Assembly: GCA_949752735.1 (NCBI GenBank)
Contig: OX457050.1
Location: 44,149,284-44,213,283 of the forward strand
Length of the DNA: 64,000 nt
Direction of reading: 5' to 3'
Origin: Lumbricus terrestris
Taxonomy: Eukaryota; Annelida; Clitellata; Crassiclitellata; Lumbricidae
Shown: in pieces, positions 1 to 33,772 of the stretch
Position numbering within the stretch: the stretch's first letter is position 1
Layout: every line of letters starts with the position of its first letter
Translations under genes and position numbers: made by a program
Notes under the pieces: model-generated
Databases searched by the model: none
What the model was told of the DNA's origin: nothing
What the model saw: only the letters and a program-made list of their open reading frames with translations

Positions 1-69
1 TTCCTCAGCTCGAACAGCAGCAAAAAACCTTTGTGTCACACTATGCTATGTTAATAGTATGCATGTGTG

Positions 70-514
70 TTAGTCAAATGTGCAAGCAACAGGTTGGCAA
101 ACCGTAATCTGGTGCATGAGACAGACACTGTTTGTGTGTTCTCGGCAGGTGCCCGTATAGGCCTGGCTGCTGTAGAGGGACGATGCTGACTGCCCCTGGT
201 GACTGTTGATGCCGCTGTTCGTTCCAGCGCCGACCCCATGTACATTTTGTTCGATGGACTGCCCCCGAGATCTGAAATGAACCCCCCTCCAGCGCCGTTT
301 GATGTCATGCTGTGATGGAGATGATGCTGATGACGATGCGGATGGGTTGGCGGAGGATGGGATTGCGCAGGATGGGTTCCATTCGCCTTCTACCCCGTTC
401 CACTTCTCCGCCTCCTCCTCCGAAAGATCCATCCATTTCCGAGACACTTCCGCATGTCATGAACCCAAAAGTTCCGTTGGTGAACTTCTTGGAAACGCTT
501 CCGATCGCTGCCAT
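70..514 (-). CDS. possible coding exon at left edge, unrecognised
   Basis: On the minus strand an ATG at 514, in good context (aaaATGG), opens a 69-codon frame beginning MAAIGSVSKKF and rich in Gly and Arg. An overlapping minus frame (70-447) reads SRKWMDLSEEEAEKWNG, then a Ser-rich stretch. The base composition is less AT-rich than the surrounding repeats, and the sequence between about 170 and 520 does not match any repeat elsewhere in the window. It could be the first exon of a gene running off the left edge. No family is recognised, the two frames cannot both be coding, and no clear splice site decides between them. This is a weak call. Confidence 0.22.
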
Positions 515-675
515 TTTAGTTTTCTTGCGGTGTCACATTTGATTCCATTCCTTTCCGGTACTTCAAAAATGCTAAGTTGGAGTCCGAATTCATGTTTCCA
601 TTGCATACATCACTTCACTTATAGCAATTTCAACATTCTGGCCGCCATTTTCCCGCCATTTTGTTTTTCTTTTAG

Positions 676-752
676 TGTCTTTGTGTGTCTTTGTGTCTTT
701 GTGTCTTCGTGTCTTTGTGTCTTTGTGTCTTCGTGTCTTTGTGTCTATGTGT
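676..752. repeat. GTGTCTTT microsatellite
   Basis: Imperfect tandem copies of an 8-bp unit (GTGTCTTT, with GTGTCTTC variants) run for about 75 bp between the possible left-edge gene and the first 350-bp repeat. Confidence 0.85.
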
Positions 753-859
753 CTTTGATTCCACTGCATGCCTAGAACACTTGCATCTCAATTTAAATTA
801 CAAAATCGTGTTCATATCACATACAATACCCGACTTAAATCCTATTTAAGCAATAGGCG

Positions 860-1556
860 GCCATTCTGGCCGCCATCTCGTTTTCCCTTGCAACCGCTAA
901 AAATCAAGCTTGCTAACCACGATTTTCGTTCTCAGAAGGGTCAAATTAGCCTAGAAAAGCATGTTACTAATTTGTTACATGATCTGCTTCTAAGAGTATC
1001 ATTTCCAGATCCCAAACCTGGTCCAATTGGCGGCCAACTTTTTTCCCGCCAAAATTAGACCACTTGCCGTGGTCCGATTTCTAGCGACTTTTAATATGTT
1101 AAACACCAGACCCAATATACCAGAAAATCCTCATAAAAGACCTTCTTACAATTTTGCGGATCATGTCGTAGATTGACCCGACTATACAACCTTTTGAAGC
1201 AATTATATAGGCCACCATTTTGGCCGCCATCTTGTTTTACCATGCAACCGCTAAAAATCAAGCAAGCTTGCTAACCACGATTTTCGTTCTCAGGAGGGTC
1301 AAATTAGTCTAGAAAAGCATTTTAGCAAATTATTACATGACTTGCTTCAAACAGCATCATTTCCAGATTCCATGTCTGGTCCAATTGGCGGCCATCTTTT
1401 TTCCCGCCAAAATTAGACCACTTGCCGTGCTCCGATTTTATGCAACTTTTAGTATGTTCATCACCAGACCTAAGACTCCAGAAGATCATCATAAAACGTT
1501 TTCTTGCAATTTGTTCCGGGTTCACCGAGGTTGTTTCGTAGATTGACCCGACTACA
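860..1556. repeat. two tandem copies of a ~350-bp repeat
   Basis: Two direct copies start near 862 and 1212. Both hold the landmarks CAACCGCTAAAAATCAAGC, ACCACGATTTTCGTTCTCA, GGTCCAATTGGCGGCCA and AATTAGACCACTTGCCG, in that order, and both end with GTAGATTGACCCGACTA. A third copy of the same unit lies at 11935-12292. The copies differ by many substitutions. GGCCGCCAT motifs flank each unit. No coding capacity or transposase is visible. Confidence 0.85.
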
Positions 1557-1767
1557 TGGGGGTTGACGCGAAACGACACACTATTGCATTCACCGGCGTA
1601 AAACAATAAGTTTTATGCACTGATGACCTACTATAATTACAACGTCAATTTCAGCTTAGGCTATAACTCCGTGAAAGTTCAGAATTATGGTTTAACATAT
1701 TTGACTATGCTTTAATTTTAATACTCAACTTCAATTTACAGAAGAGAACAATAATTTACTGTTTCAG

Positions 1768-25869
<24,102 letters not shown>

Positions 25870-26520
25870 AAATTCGATGCATTAAGCAGCTTTTGATGAA
25901 GATATTTCTAGTTTAAATATTTTATTCGCATTGATGTTGTGAATTTGCGTAGGCATAGTGTATCCCTTGCAGTAAGCTTATATATGTTGCACTGATTTCG
26001 AACAATTTATGTTCCGATAAAGGAATGCAATGTGCTTCATGCTGACTATAAAATATTCCTATAAGCTGCTGTAAGTGATACTTTCTTAGTCATCATTATT
26101 TTCTTCATAATCAGTCTATTTTCTCGATATGCATTAAACTGTTTTATTGTTCATTGTTATGGTGTCTTCTTTGAGTGCCATTGACAAGTATAGAAGGCCA
26201 GGCGATATTGCAGTCATCGGGCTCGACAGCTAAGTCCAGTATTCCAAAAAATCGTTCAGATTTTATATCCGCTCATAGGATACAAAGTCAACTCTTTAGG
26301 ACAGATGTGTGATTATTAAAGTCAAGTCAGGTATTTTTTGATTCCAATCAATTTCACACAAAACATCATAACACACTGATGAGACATTGGCTACAAAGGG
26401 AGGTCCAAAAGGGATCGAGATCCGCCTGGGAGGGACACCCACAGAACAAGATATCAAATAAATCACAGGGTTGGAAAAAAATGATGCACGATGGATACCG
26501 TAACAGCAGCCATCCTTTAA
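25870..26520. other. 3' flank of channel gene, no second gene seen
   Basis: It probably includes the 3' UTR of the channel gene. A minus frame at 26296-26602 (CYGIHRASFF...) has no family match that I recognise. Confidence 0.4.
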
Positions 26521-26528
26521 CGCCATCT

Positions 26529-26775
26529 ATATAAATAAAGAGAAGATTCTGTGTGTCTGTCTGTTTTACGGAAATACATTTCGACAGTTTTAAACTTTTC
26601 ACTCCAAACCTTCACTGCTGTGTCCGTCTCGGCATGGGACACCCAGGGGAGGGGCTCGCCAATCTATGCCACCATGGGAGCCAGAGGGGGCAAAACCCTC
26701 ATTTTCGCTATCTTTTCAGCCGTTGCGATGCATATTTTTACACTTATTCACCCGAAACGTTACATCTAAACAGAT
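26529..26775 (+). repeat. dispersed repeat end (TATATAAATAAAGAGAAGATTC)
   Basis: The start CTATATAAATAAAGAGAAG is followed by TCTGTGTGTCTGTCTGTTTT. This is a layout I associate with terminal parts of dispersed Helitron-like or Penelope-like repeats in marine invertebrates, but no transposase or replicase is visible. The class is uncertain. Confidence 0.4.
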
Positions 26776-26779
26776 CTTT

Positions 26780-27135
26780 ACACGGGCCACCTCGCCTGCA
26801 CCCAGCCTGCACCCAGCCCACACCCGGCCCGCAGGGGCCGGGTGGGCAGGGGTGGGGAAGGCGGGTCGGGAGAAACATTTTCCAAAAACCAAAATTTCTC
26901 GGGTAGCGTACCGGTGGAGGTCGGAGTGTGGTGGGGTGGGGCGGGGTAGGGTGACGGGGTGGAGGGGGAAAAGGGGTGAGACGAGAAATTTTCCCGAAAG
27001 CCCTAATTTCACGGGTGGCGTACCGGTGGAGGTCGGACTGTTGTGGGGTGGGGTGAGGGGAGTGGGGGAGAATGGGTGGGGGTGTTGGGGCCTGGGTTGG
27101 GGTGGGGTAATTTTTCCGAAAATCCAAATTTCACG
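26780..27135 (+). repeat. G-rich tandem repeat, ~120-bp units
   Basis: At least two units share GGTGGAGGTCGGA, preceded by GCGTACCGG and followed by long runs of GGGG separated by 1-3 bases. Each unit ends with AATTT-C-CGAAA-CC-AATTTC. The G-runs meet the simple criterion for G-quadruplex formation on the + strand. Gly/Arg-rich and Pro-rich reading frames here are compositional. Confidence 0.8.
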
Positions 27136-27254
27136 GGTTAAATTTCTGAAGACTTTCTTTAGTCATCCAATCAAATTTGCTTCCTTTTCTCGAAAACATT
27201 TCTGATGACCCTTTTTTAGTCTTTCGCTCAAAAATCTACATTATTTGGTTACCG

Positions 27255-27445
27255 GATTCACAACCTTTTCGACTTTTTTCACGTATTTTGTACATTTTCA
27301 CCTAAAAAGTCTATTTTTATGTGTAAAAAGTCGGAAACCGCCTTGAGAAAAAGAGGCCAGATCCTGAAAAAAAATCTCGAAACCTAGACAGGGGCGAAAA
27401 AACCGAGATTCAGGTGGAAAAAGCTATGAGTGGCATCCCTGCTGA
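27255..27445. repeat. dispersed repeat shared with right edge of window
   Basis: TCTCGAAACCTAGACAGGGG and GGTGGAAAAAGCTATGAGTG here match, in inverted orientation, CACTCATAGCTTTTTCCACC and TTGTCTAGGTTTCTAGG at about 63800-63880. The flanking ACGTATTTTGTACATTTTCA also recurs (TGCACAAAATACGTG near 63940). Confidence 0.75.
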
Positions 27446-27744
27446 CAGCTCCAATGCATAAGGAAGATATCTCTCATCAAACTGCCCTCCCGCGCACACT
27501 TTCTTACGACACCAGAGTTTAGTTTGGCCGCAAATCTCAACATAAGAGACTTCACAAGATGCGCATGTTGAACTTGTGTTTGGCAGTGGGAGAATTTGTA
27601 TCAATTCCATTTCGTCAGATTACCAGAACTTTATCTAATTCACTATTTTAAAAGTTAAATTTTGATAAATTACACTGCATTTTTTGCATAATTATAGTAT
27701 CGATATATTTCTATGCCTATTGAGTGCTTCAGCGGATCTTGGTG

Positions 27745-27865
27745 TTACTGGACTCGGCCTTGGACTCGATCCTTAGTGACTCAGACTCGAACCCTTTTGT
27801 ACTCGGATTCGACCCGGACTCTGCAAAGCGGGACTCGGACTCGGCTCAGGTGGACTCGACTTCAT
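27745..27865. repeat. GGACTCG/GACTCGGACTCG minisatellite
   Basis: About ten degenerate copies of a 6-9 bp unit (GGACTCGAC, GGACTCGGA). No gene is seen in the surrounding 27450-27895, apart from a Cys-rich minus frame that I could not classify. Confidence 0.75.
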
Positions 27866-27898
27866 CACTGACTTTATGTGTAGGTGGTTGGCAAGATT

Positions 27899-29140
27899 TT
27901 AACCCTCAAATTACCAGAAAATTTTGCAACCACTGAATACCAGTGGGGTCAAAATGACCCCAATGTATACTTGCATTGTTATGGTTTAAATTCTGTTGTT
28001 AATTTAAAAATTAGAATATTGTTTAAATTGAAAATGTACAATTTTTTCACTGGTATTATGTCTGAAATCAATAAATTCGGGAAGGATTGTTAGTAAAGTA
28101 ACAGTCAGATTGTTGACACAATGTCAGAGTCTCGGACTACCAGAACCTTGCATGTTACTGGTCAGGTCAAGCACAAAGCGTTCTCCTTGATATTGTTCTC
28201 TGCTCTGACCTTCTTGTCGTACAGTGTACACCTGAAGGCGATAGACATAAGAAGTAATGCTGTCAGAAAGCATCCAGAGCTTTATTCCACACTTGCCAGG
28301 TTTACTTGGAATATATTGTTTGAACGGTACTCGTCCACAATATGTAAGCAACTGTTCATCAACTGTGACATTTTCCCCTGGTTCAAAAGAATCCTGTAGA
28401 GTTTCTTCCCACATGTCAAAGACTCTTCTTATAGGTGTAAGTTTGTCGAGTCCTTGACGTTCTCTTCTGCGTGCTGCATCATCAAATCTAAGTGCACGTG
28501 ATATGTTCTGGAACCGATTTATAGCCATGCTATTGCTGAAAATGGTTTGAACTCCACAATTGATGCACTGCTTCATTTCTTGACTTGTACTTCGGAATCA
28601 TCGCTGTAGAAATCTTCTAAAAGGATATTCTTACTTCCTGTGCTGAATAACTACGTTTACTCATCTTTATTTCTACGTAAAATATTAGTTTGAAGAAACT
28701 GACTCGAATAAAGCTTTAGAGAAAGTATGCTATACAACAGAACAAATTTAGAGAAAATGTGATACAAAAAAGGTATGTTTATGTCTGCTAAAACAAACCA
28801 CTCAGTAGTCAATTACAATGGTTTCTTTTTGTAACTATACTACAAACAAATAAATTGTATTTAAATAAATGTATTCTATTATATTAGAAATGTCATATAT
28901 TTGTCATAATCATACAGTTTACACTGGGGTCAAAATGACCCCACTGGTACTCGGTGTATAAATACGATACCAGCGCCATTTGGTGACGGAAAATGGAAAA
29001 TAAAACTTGGCATTTTGTACAAGACAGGAATACCGACAAAGTCATAAAATTTCTTGTGGATGCCACTTATGACGGATGAGCAGCACTACTGCAAACAAGC
29101 TTTGGGGTCATTTTGACCCCAGTGGTAGTACGAGGGTTAA
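27899..29140 (-). mobile_element. piggyBac element with decayed transposase
   Basis: It is TTAA-flanked (27899-27902 and 29137-29140). Termini are TTAACCCTCAAATTACCAG and, inverted, TTAACCCTCGTACTACCACT. A GGGGTCAAAATGACCCC palindrome lies near each end (about 27945 and 29103), with another near 28924. The interior holds a piggyBac transposase remnant on the minus strand. At 1242 bp it is about half the length of an autonomous element, so it is internally deleted. Confidence 0.88.
28124..28664 (-). pseudogene. piggyBac transposase (PGBD-like) remnant
   Basis: The minus frame from ATG at 28664 starts MSKRSYSAQEV, then shows a stop/frameshift and EDFYSDDSEVQ, the acidic N-terminus typical of piggyBac transposases. 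It continues (28576-28124) NRFQNISRALRFDD, VTVDEQLLTYCGR (first catalytic Asp), YIPSKPGKCGIKLWMLSDS, then ends ERFVLDLTSNMQGSG just before the usual second-Asp motif. The DNA-binding N-terminal bulk, the remaining catalytic residues and the C-terminal Cys-rich domain are missing. It is non-functional. Confidence 0.9.
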
Positions 29141-29461
29141 GCATCAAATACACTAAACAACGATTCCTAGCCAAACTTGCATTATATATTGTGTGAATGC
29201 GATGACAAACGATGAAGTCAGTCATTCAGTCAGTGCGTCAGTCACTTATTATATGTCAGTTATCAAGTGAGTCACTTCATGACAACAGCCAACTTATATA
29301 CGCTGATAGTCGCAGCGTAGGTTATCTGATGGATCATTGGCCGATTATTTCATTTAGTAAGTGTAAATGAGTGGGGTAGTTAGTAGGCCTGTGATTCAGA
29401 CAGTCTGAGTGTCAAGTTAGTGATGGGTTTTACTTATAGTGGTGCAGTGTAGACCTACGTA

Positions 29462-30631
29462 ATGCAAGCATTGTGTGGCAAGAATTTGTCAAGCACTATT
29501 CGTCATCAGATCTATGCTAAAAGTAATATTATTGAGACCTCCTATGGAGTTAAGGGCCTCCCATTATCTTGGTTTCAGTCGTACCTTTCTGAAAGAACCC
29601 AAATGATTATATCTGGTGACTCTCGAACCCAATGGGTTCATGTTAACCTGGGTGTTCCTCAAGGTTCAGTTCTTGGGCCTCTCCTATTTATTCTTTACAC
29701 AGCTGACATTTTTTCTCTTTTTCCGATCTGTAGTGCTGCTGGCCATCTCTTTGCTGATGACGTCCAGGCATTTGTCCATGGTCCCCCCTCTTCCCAGCTG
29801 CTTCTGGTTGGGCTTATTGAATCTCTCACTAATCATCTCCACTCTTGGATGTCTTCTAATCGCCTTTCTCTTAATACTTCAAAGACTCAATTTATCTGGT
29901 TAGGTACTCCTCAGCAGCTCCATAAGCTTGATCTTATTCTTCTCTCTGCAAAATTCCCATTGTTTTCCTTCTCTTCAAGTGTGCGGGATCTGGGTGTAAT
30001 ACTTGATAGCTCACTTACCTTTACTGAGCATATTTCCAATCTGACACGCTCATCATATTTTCATTTAAGACGCCTCAGAGTCATTCGTCGCTCTGTCTCC
30101 TCCTCCATCTTCACTACCTTAGTTCATGCTTTCATATGTTCTCGTATTGACTATTGCAATTCTCTTCTCATTGGTCTTCCTAAAATTCGTCTTTCACCGA
30201 TTCAGTCAGTTCTCAACTCAGCTGCTAGATTGATTGCCCGCCTTCCCAAGTACTCTCACATCTCTACCTTTATGTTTGATGAACTTCATTGGCTTCCTCT
30301 ACGTGCTCGCACACAGTTCAAGATCCTCACTCTGATCCTAAAGTCTCAACGGGGTCTTGCCCCAAAATACCTGACTAAAACCTTGCTTCGTCCTCACTCA
30401 GCTTCCTCCCACCGTCCACTTCGCTCATCCAACAGACTTGACCTATTGGTTCCCCGGTCTAGAACTTCTATGGCTCAGTCTCGATCTTTTGTTTCAATTG
30501 GTCCTTCTCTCTGGAATTCTCTGTCTCCTTCTGTTCGCTCAACTCTTCTGTCTGTCAGTCTCTCCTCTGCTCTGTCTCTTCTCGAAACCTGCTTCTTCTC
30601 ACGGGGCCTTGCGCACTGGGAGCGCCTCTGA
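29462..30631 (+). CDS. CR1-like LINE reverse transcriptase ORF, 5'-truncated but open
   Basis: There is an uninterrupted frame from RT palm to C-terminus. It shows SYGVKGLPLSWFQSYLSERT, GVPQGSVLGPLLFILYTADI, HLFADDVQ (catalytic DD), SNRLSLNTSKTQFIWLGT, VRDLGVILDSSLTF, ALLxRIDYCN-type motif (SRIDYCNSLLIGLP), LHWLPLRAR, and GPSLWNSLSPSV. LINE homology starts at about 29530, where codons read IETSYGVKG, so the copy lost its endonuclease and the front of RT at insertion. The open frame suggests a young insertion. The first ATG at 29462 lies in flanking DNA. Confidence 0.9.
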   Translation: MQALCGKNLSSTIRHQIYAKSNIIETSYGVKGLPLSWFQSYLSERTQMIISGDSRTQWVHVNLGVPQGSVLGPLLFILYTADIFSLFPICSAAGHLFADDVQAFVHGPPSSQLLLVGLIESLTNHLHSWMSSNRLSLNTSKTQFIWLGTPQQLHKLDLILLSAKFPLFSFSSSVRDLGVILDSSLTFTEHISNLTRSSYFHLRRLRVIRRSVSSSIFTTLVHAFICSRIDYCNSLLIGLPKIRLSPIQSVLNSAARLIARLPKYSHISTFMFDELHWLPLRARTQFKILTLILKSQRGLAPKYLTKTLLRPHSASSHRPLRSSNRLDLLVPRSRTSMAQSRSFVSIGPSLWNSLSPSVRSTLLSVSLSSALSLLETCFFSRGLAHWERL

Positions 30632-30706
30632 ACGGTTTACCCTACTAGAGGCGCTTTATAAATGTTTAAATACAATACAATACAATACAATACAATACAA
30701 TGTCAA
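30632..30706 (+). repeat. 3' end and (AATAC)n tail of CR1-like LINE
   Basis: After the stop, GAGGCGCTTTATAAATGTTT leads into repeated AATAC units. The pairing of a GGCGCT-TATAAAT motif and a variable simple tail is shared by LINE copies at 3325, 12300, 36485, 40435 and 50581. Confidence 0.85.
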
Positions 30707-30844
30707 AGTGTTTTAGACTAGCATAAAATCCTAAGTCCAAATCCAATAAAAGTTTTAATTTAAAATTTAAAAATAAAAAATAAATAAATAAAGTTCTTTC
30801 AATGGCCAACTATTTATTCTGCACTTTGGCTTATATGGTACTAG

Positions 30845-31345
30845 ATGTGTAACCCGGCGTTGCCCGGGAAATTTATCGTTTTAAACACTACTCCACTGTG
30901 GTACCCAACGTTGACCGCTAAATTTAGGGTTTTCGCCAACCCTCTAGCCCACCCCGCTTCCTCAAAAAGCCAAACGTAACCCGCCCCTGCGGGGCGCTAA
31001 GGAAATTATTACTTGGCTTGTATGACGTCATTCGGGCTGTAGACTCCTTTACTAAAGCTCGATACTGCTTACCAAAGCGTTAGCGATTAAATCTGTCTTA
31101 AAACGCTAATAACCCGAGTTCTAAAGTGAAATTTAGGTGTCCATCGTTGACTGCTAAATGTCGGGTTTTCGCCAACCCTCCACCCACCTCGCTTCCCCAA
31201 AAAGCCAAACTTGACCCACCCCTACGGGTCGCTACGAAAATTATTACTGGGCGGGTATGACGTCATGCGGTGTAGACTCTTGACTTACGCGCTAGTGTGA
31301 TGAATTACTGATGAAATCTGTCTTAAAACGCTAATAACTTTTGTT
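30845..31345 (+). repeat. tandem ~237-bp duplication with CCCGGCGTTGCCCGGG start
   Basis: It opens with TAACCCGGCGTTGCCCGGGA. Two copies (about 30902 and 31139) share GGGTTTTCGCCAACCCTC, CCCCAAAAAGCCAAAC-type sequence, GCCCCTGCGGGGCGCTA or its variant, and TATGACGTCAT. The GCCCCTGCGGGGC hairpin is imperfect in copy 2. It may belong to a larger dispersed element. No coding capacity was seen. Confidence 0.7.
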
Positions 31346-31479
31346 TTGAACTGAATTAAAACCTGAAAATAGTTGCGATGACCTTATAATTTGGGTAAGA
31401 ATCGATTTCAAGAATTGTTTTAAACCGACGCTGTTTCATTTCCGAGCCGGTACTTATGGGTTAATTCGCCTGATTTATT

Positions 31480-31870
31480 TCTATTGCCGGGTAAAATATT
31501 TCCTCATGAAATAGAAGCGGGATTTAGCGTGTGAGGGTCGGTTAGGGCTCAGGTTGAGAAATGTGGCATTTTAAAAACATATTTTCTGTCAATATTCTTG
31601 TTCTTAACATATTTTAAGTATGATGTTCCATGAGTTGGTCAAATGTACGCTGTTTGGAATGATTTACGGCGCTTTATAAGCGTGAAAATAATTTACGATA
31701 CTAAAATACACGGTTACCATATACCGATCTATTGTTTAGGCCTATATAATATAGTATATAGATTTATCTATATAATATTATTGTTGGGAGTAGACATTCT
31801 ATTCCGTCTCTCATTCGTTCATACCTGCGCTGTAAGATAGCCGCACTCCGATTTAGAGGGAAGGATAGGC
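31480..31870. other. dispersed-repeat remnant and unassigned sequence
   Basis: 31490-31560 contains GAAATAGAAGCGGGATTTAG and GTGAGGGTCGGTTAGGGCTC, as in the repeats at 32300, 41062 and 60600. The rest has no recognised feature. Confidence 0.5.
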
Positions 31871-31875
31871 TAAGG

Positions 31876-32240
31876 GTATAAAAAGACGTGCTGCTGTGGC
31901 TAAGGGACTCCGCCATTGGTTGTTTTCTGCTAGAGCCAGTCACAAGCCTAGATAAAGGAGGAGGGCGACACTAATCATTTCTGATAGGGCAGTGTCGTTA
32001 AACATGTAACAAGAGAGTCTAAGGGACCACTGGATCGCTTGGCTACATCGGTAAGGTCGATGGCCGCGCGTGTTCGCAGGACTTTATGAAAGAGAGCGTG
32101 CGGGCCGCGGTTCGATTCCCGAAGGTGGCTATTTCAGAGATTCGAAAATCTCGGGCTAGCACGGTCCGTCCACGGGGACCTAAATGGAGTGGCGACACTA
32201 ATCATCTCTGATATGGCAGTGTCGTTAGACACGTAACAAT
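31876..32240 (+). mobile_element. tRNA-derived SINE dimer
   Basis: TGGCTACATCGGTAAGG (A-box-like) and, 55 bp downstream, GCGGTTCGATTCCCG (perfect B box) form a tRNA-like head at about 32040-32125. A tail block, GCGACACTAATCATCTCTGA ... CAGTGTCGTTAGACACGTAA, ends the unit (32192-32240). The same tail block also precedes the head (31968-32015), so a first, head-deleted unit lies at 31876-32015. Confidence 0.7.
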
Positions 32241-32299
32241 GGGCTTGGGGGCCGGTCTTAGTTAAGCTTGGTTAAACTTAGGGTTCTTGTTCTTTATAC

Positions 32300-32640
32300 G
32301 ACTACTAAAATTTATAAATTCGATGAAAAATATTTTCTGACGAAATAGAAGCGGGATTTATCGCGTGAGGGTTGGTTAGGGCTTAGGTTAGACGTCGTGG
32401 GGGTAGGTTAGGGTTAGTTTTATTGTTTGTGCAGTCATTCTGCTGAAATTGAAACTGGATTGATGAACAATAATTTTCAATGAAAAATTGATGAAAAATA
32501 TTTGCTGACGAAATAGAAACGGGATTTAACAAACAAATTCTTGCCTAAGCAGAAGCTGGATCGATTAAAAGGATTTTCGGTAAACTAGAAGTTGGATATA
32601 TTAAAGATAACAACGTTACAACGTTAATTCTTGGTGTCTT
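32300..32640. repeat. dispersed repeat, copy 1 of 3
   Basis: Landmarks are TATTTTCTGACGAAATAGAA, GCGTGAGGGTTGGTTAGGGC, GCAGTCATTCTGCTGAAATT, AAGCTGGATCGATTAAAAGG and AAAGATAACAACGTTACAAC. The copies at 41062-41390 and 60600-60925 keep the same order. It carries several GAAGCTGGAT-type motifs, linking it to the minisatellite inside the foldback elements. Confidence 0.8.
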
Positions 32641-32644
32641 GGTG

Positions 32645-33640
32645 GTCAGATAAAAAACAAGCACCAAACTTAGTTGTGTACGTTGTGTGCCCTTGTGTGG
32701 CCTGTTGATTTCGCACAGACCCATGGTGGTCACGATATTCAGTCTCCCAATTGTGAATGACATTTGTATTCGACGTATTAGCATTTAAGTTTGTTTTCGG
32801 TTTTGTTTTTGTTTGTTAACTGGGTACTTGTTTTTTTTAATATGTGCATCACCTGTTCATATTTAAAGCCATCCACCCTAGAGCTATTTTTATGATGACA
32901 GAGATCGTTAAGATACAGAAATTAACTTCCAGTTTTAAACAATGATGAATGAAATTTATGTATTAGAAATGTTCATGTTTTGTGCTTTAATAGGTGCAGG
33001 AAGTTGATTCAACAACTGCATAAAGATGCACAGCTTTTTGTGAGAACTTCTCAATGTGGTCATTTGAAAGACCTACATATCTTTAATCCGTATCAAATAT
33101 AACATTGCAGTGGACATATTTATCTACATCTTTTAAGCAATCAATTCTTTCTTTTTCAGTTTGAATTGCAATTGAGGGAGAACACAAAGGTTTACTATTC
33201 TACATGAGTATGCAACGGCTTTGATTTTTCATCAAAAGGATTATTGTAACTTTCTTCTTCACTCTGTGGGTAATTGTTGAAAAGAATTGCTAATTAGAAA
33301 AGAGTAAATTTGTGAAGAGCTTCACTTCAATCTACCAAAACCGAAATTATCTGCAAATGGATAATTTACTTTGAAGTGGATGCTATTTAAGCAGAAGAAA
33401 AAACAGAAAAACGCAAAAAATTATGCTTATAAGAATCGTTTAAATTTTCGGTTGTTTTTTGATAGTGTGTGAAATCTAATTTACGTGAACAACCCACAGA
33501 AGAATTATTTACCTGAGAAATCATATATGCTCTAAAGCTGAATATTTCACAGGTGCAGTGAGAAAACTTAATATTGGGCAGCCGTGCCGAATAGCAGTTA
33601 TATGGAAAAGCTATTGCTGAATTACATTGGTTGACTGTTG
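32645..33640. other. upstream region of zinc-finger gene 1, no exon recognised
   Basis: AT-rich. Any 5' exon or promoter of the zinc-finger gene would be expected here, but I see no TATA box or exon with confidence. Confidence 0.4.
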
Positions 33641-33648
33641 ATGCGGTA

Positions 33649-33766
33649 ATCCACACTGGAGAAAAAAGATACAAATTTCATTCATATCAGAAATCAATTG
33701 CTCTGGATGATTATTGCTAGCGACAAACCATGATGGAAAGAAGAGTTTTGTGATAAATCACTCACG
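33649..33766 (+). pseudogene. decayed zinc fingers upstream of zinc-finger gene 1
   Basis: The sequence reads IHTGEKRYKFHSYQKSIALD, a C2H2 linker and finger whose zinc-binding cysteines have become Phe and Tyr. A stop follows, then another partial finger (FCDKSLTVAMMKVHKRTH) that merges into the intact gene with its first Cys lost. It shows the gene once had at least two more N-terminal fingers, or that these belong to a spliced-out or dead portion. Confidence 0.7.
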
Positions 33767-33772
33767 GTGGCC

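Noticed and set aside
26666..27205. Gly/Arg-rich and Pro-rich frames at 26.7-27.2 kb
   Set aside because: Compositional frames across the G-rich tandem repeat.
27410..27610. 66-codon minus frame with several Cys residues (CASCEVSYVEICGQ)
   Set aside because: Suggestive of a zinc-binding piece, but short, with no recognised family and not inside the neighbouring piggyBac element.
32040..32125. tRNA gene on the plus strand
   Set aside because: The B box is good, but the spacing and anticodon region do not form a cloverleaf and flanking SINE tail blocks are present.
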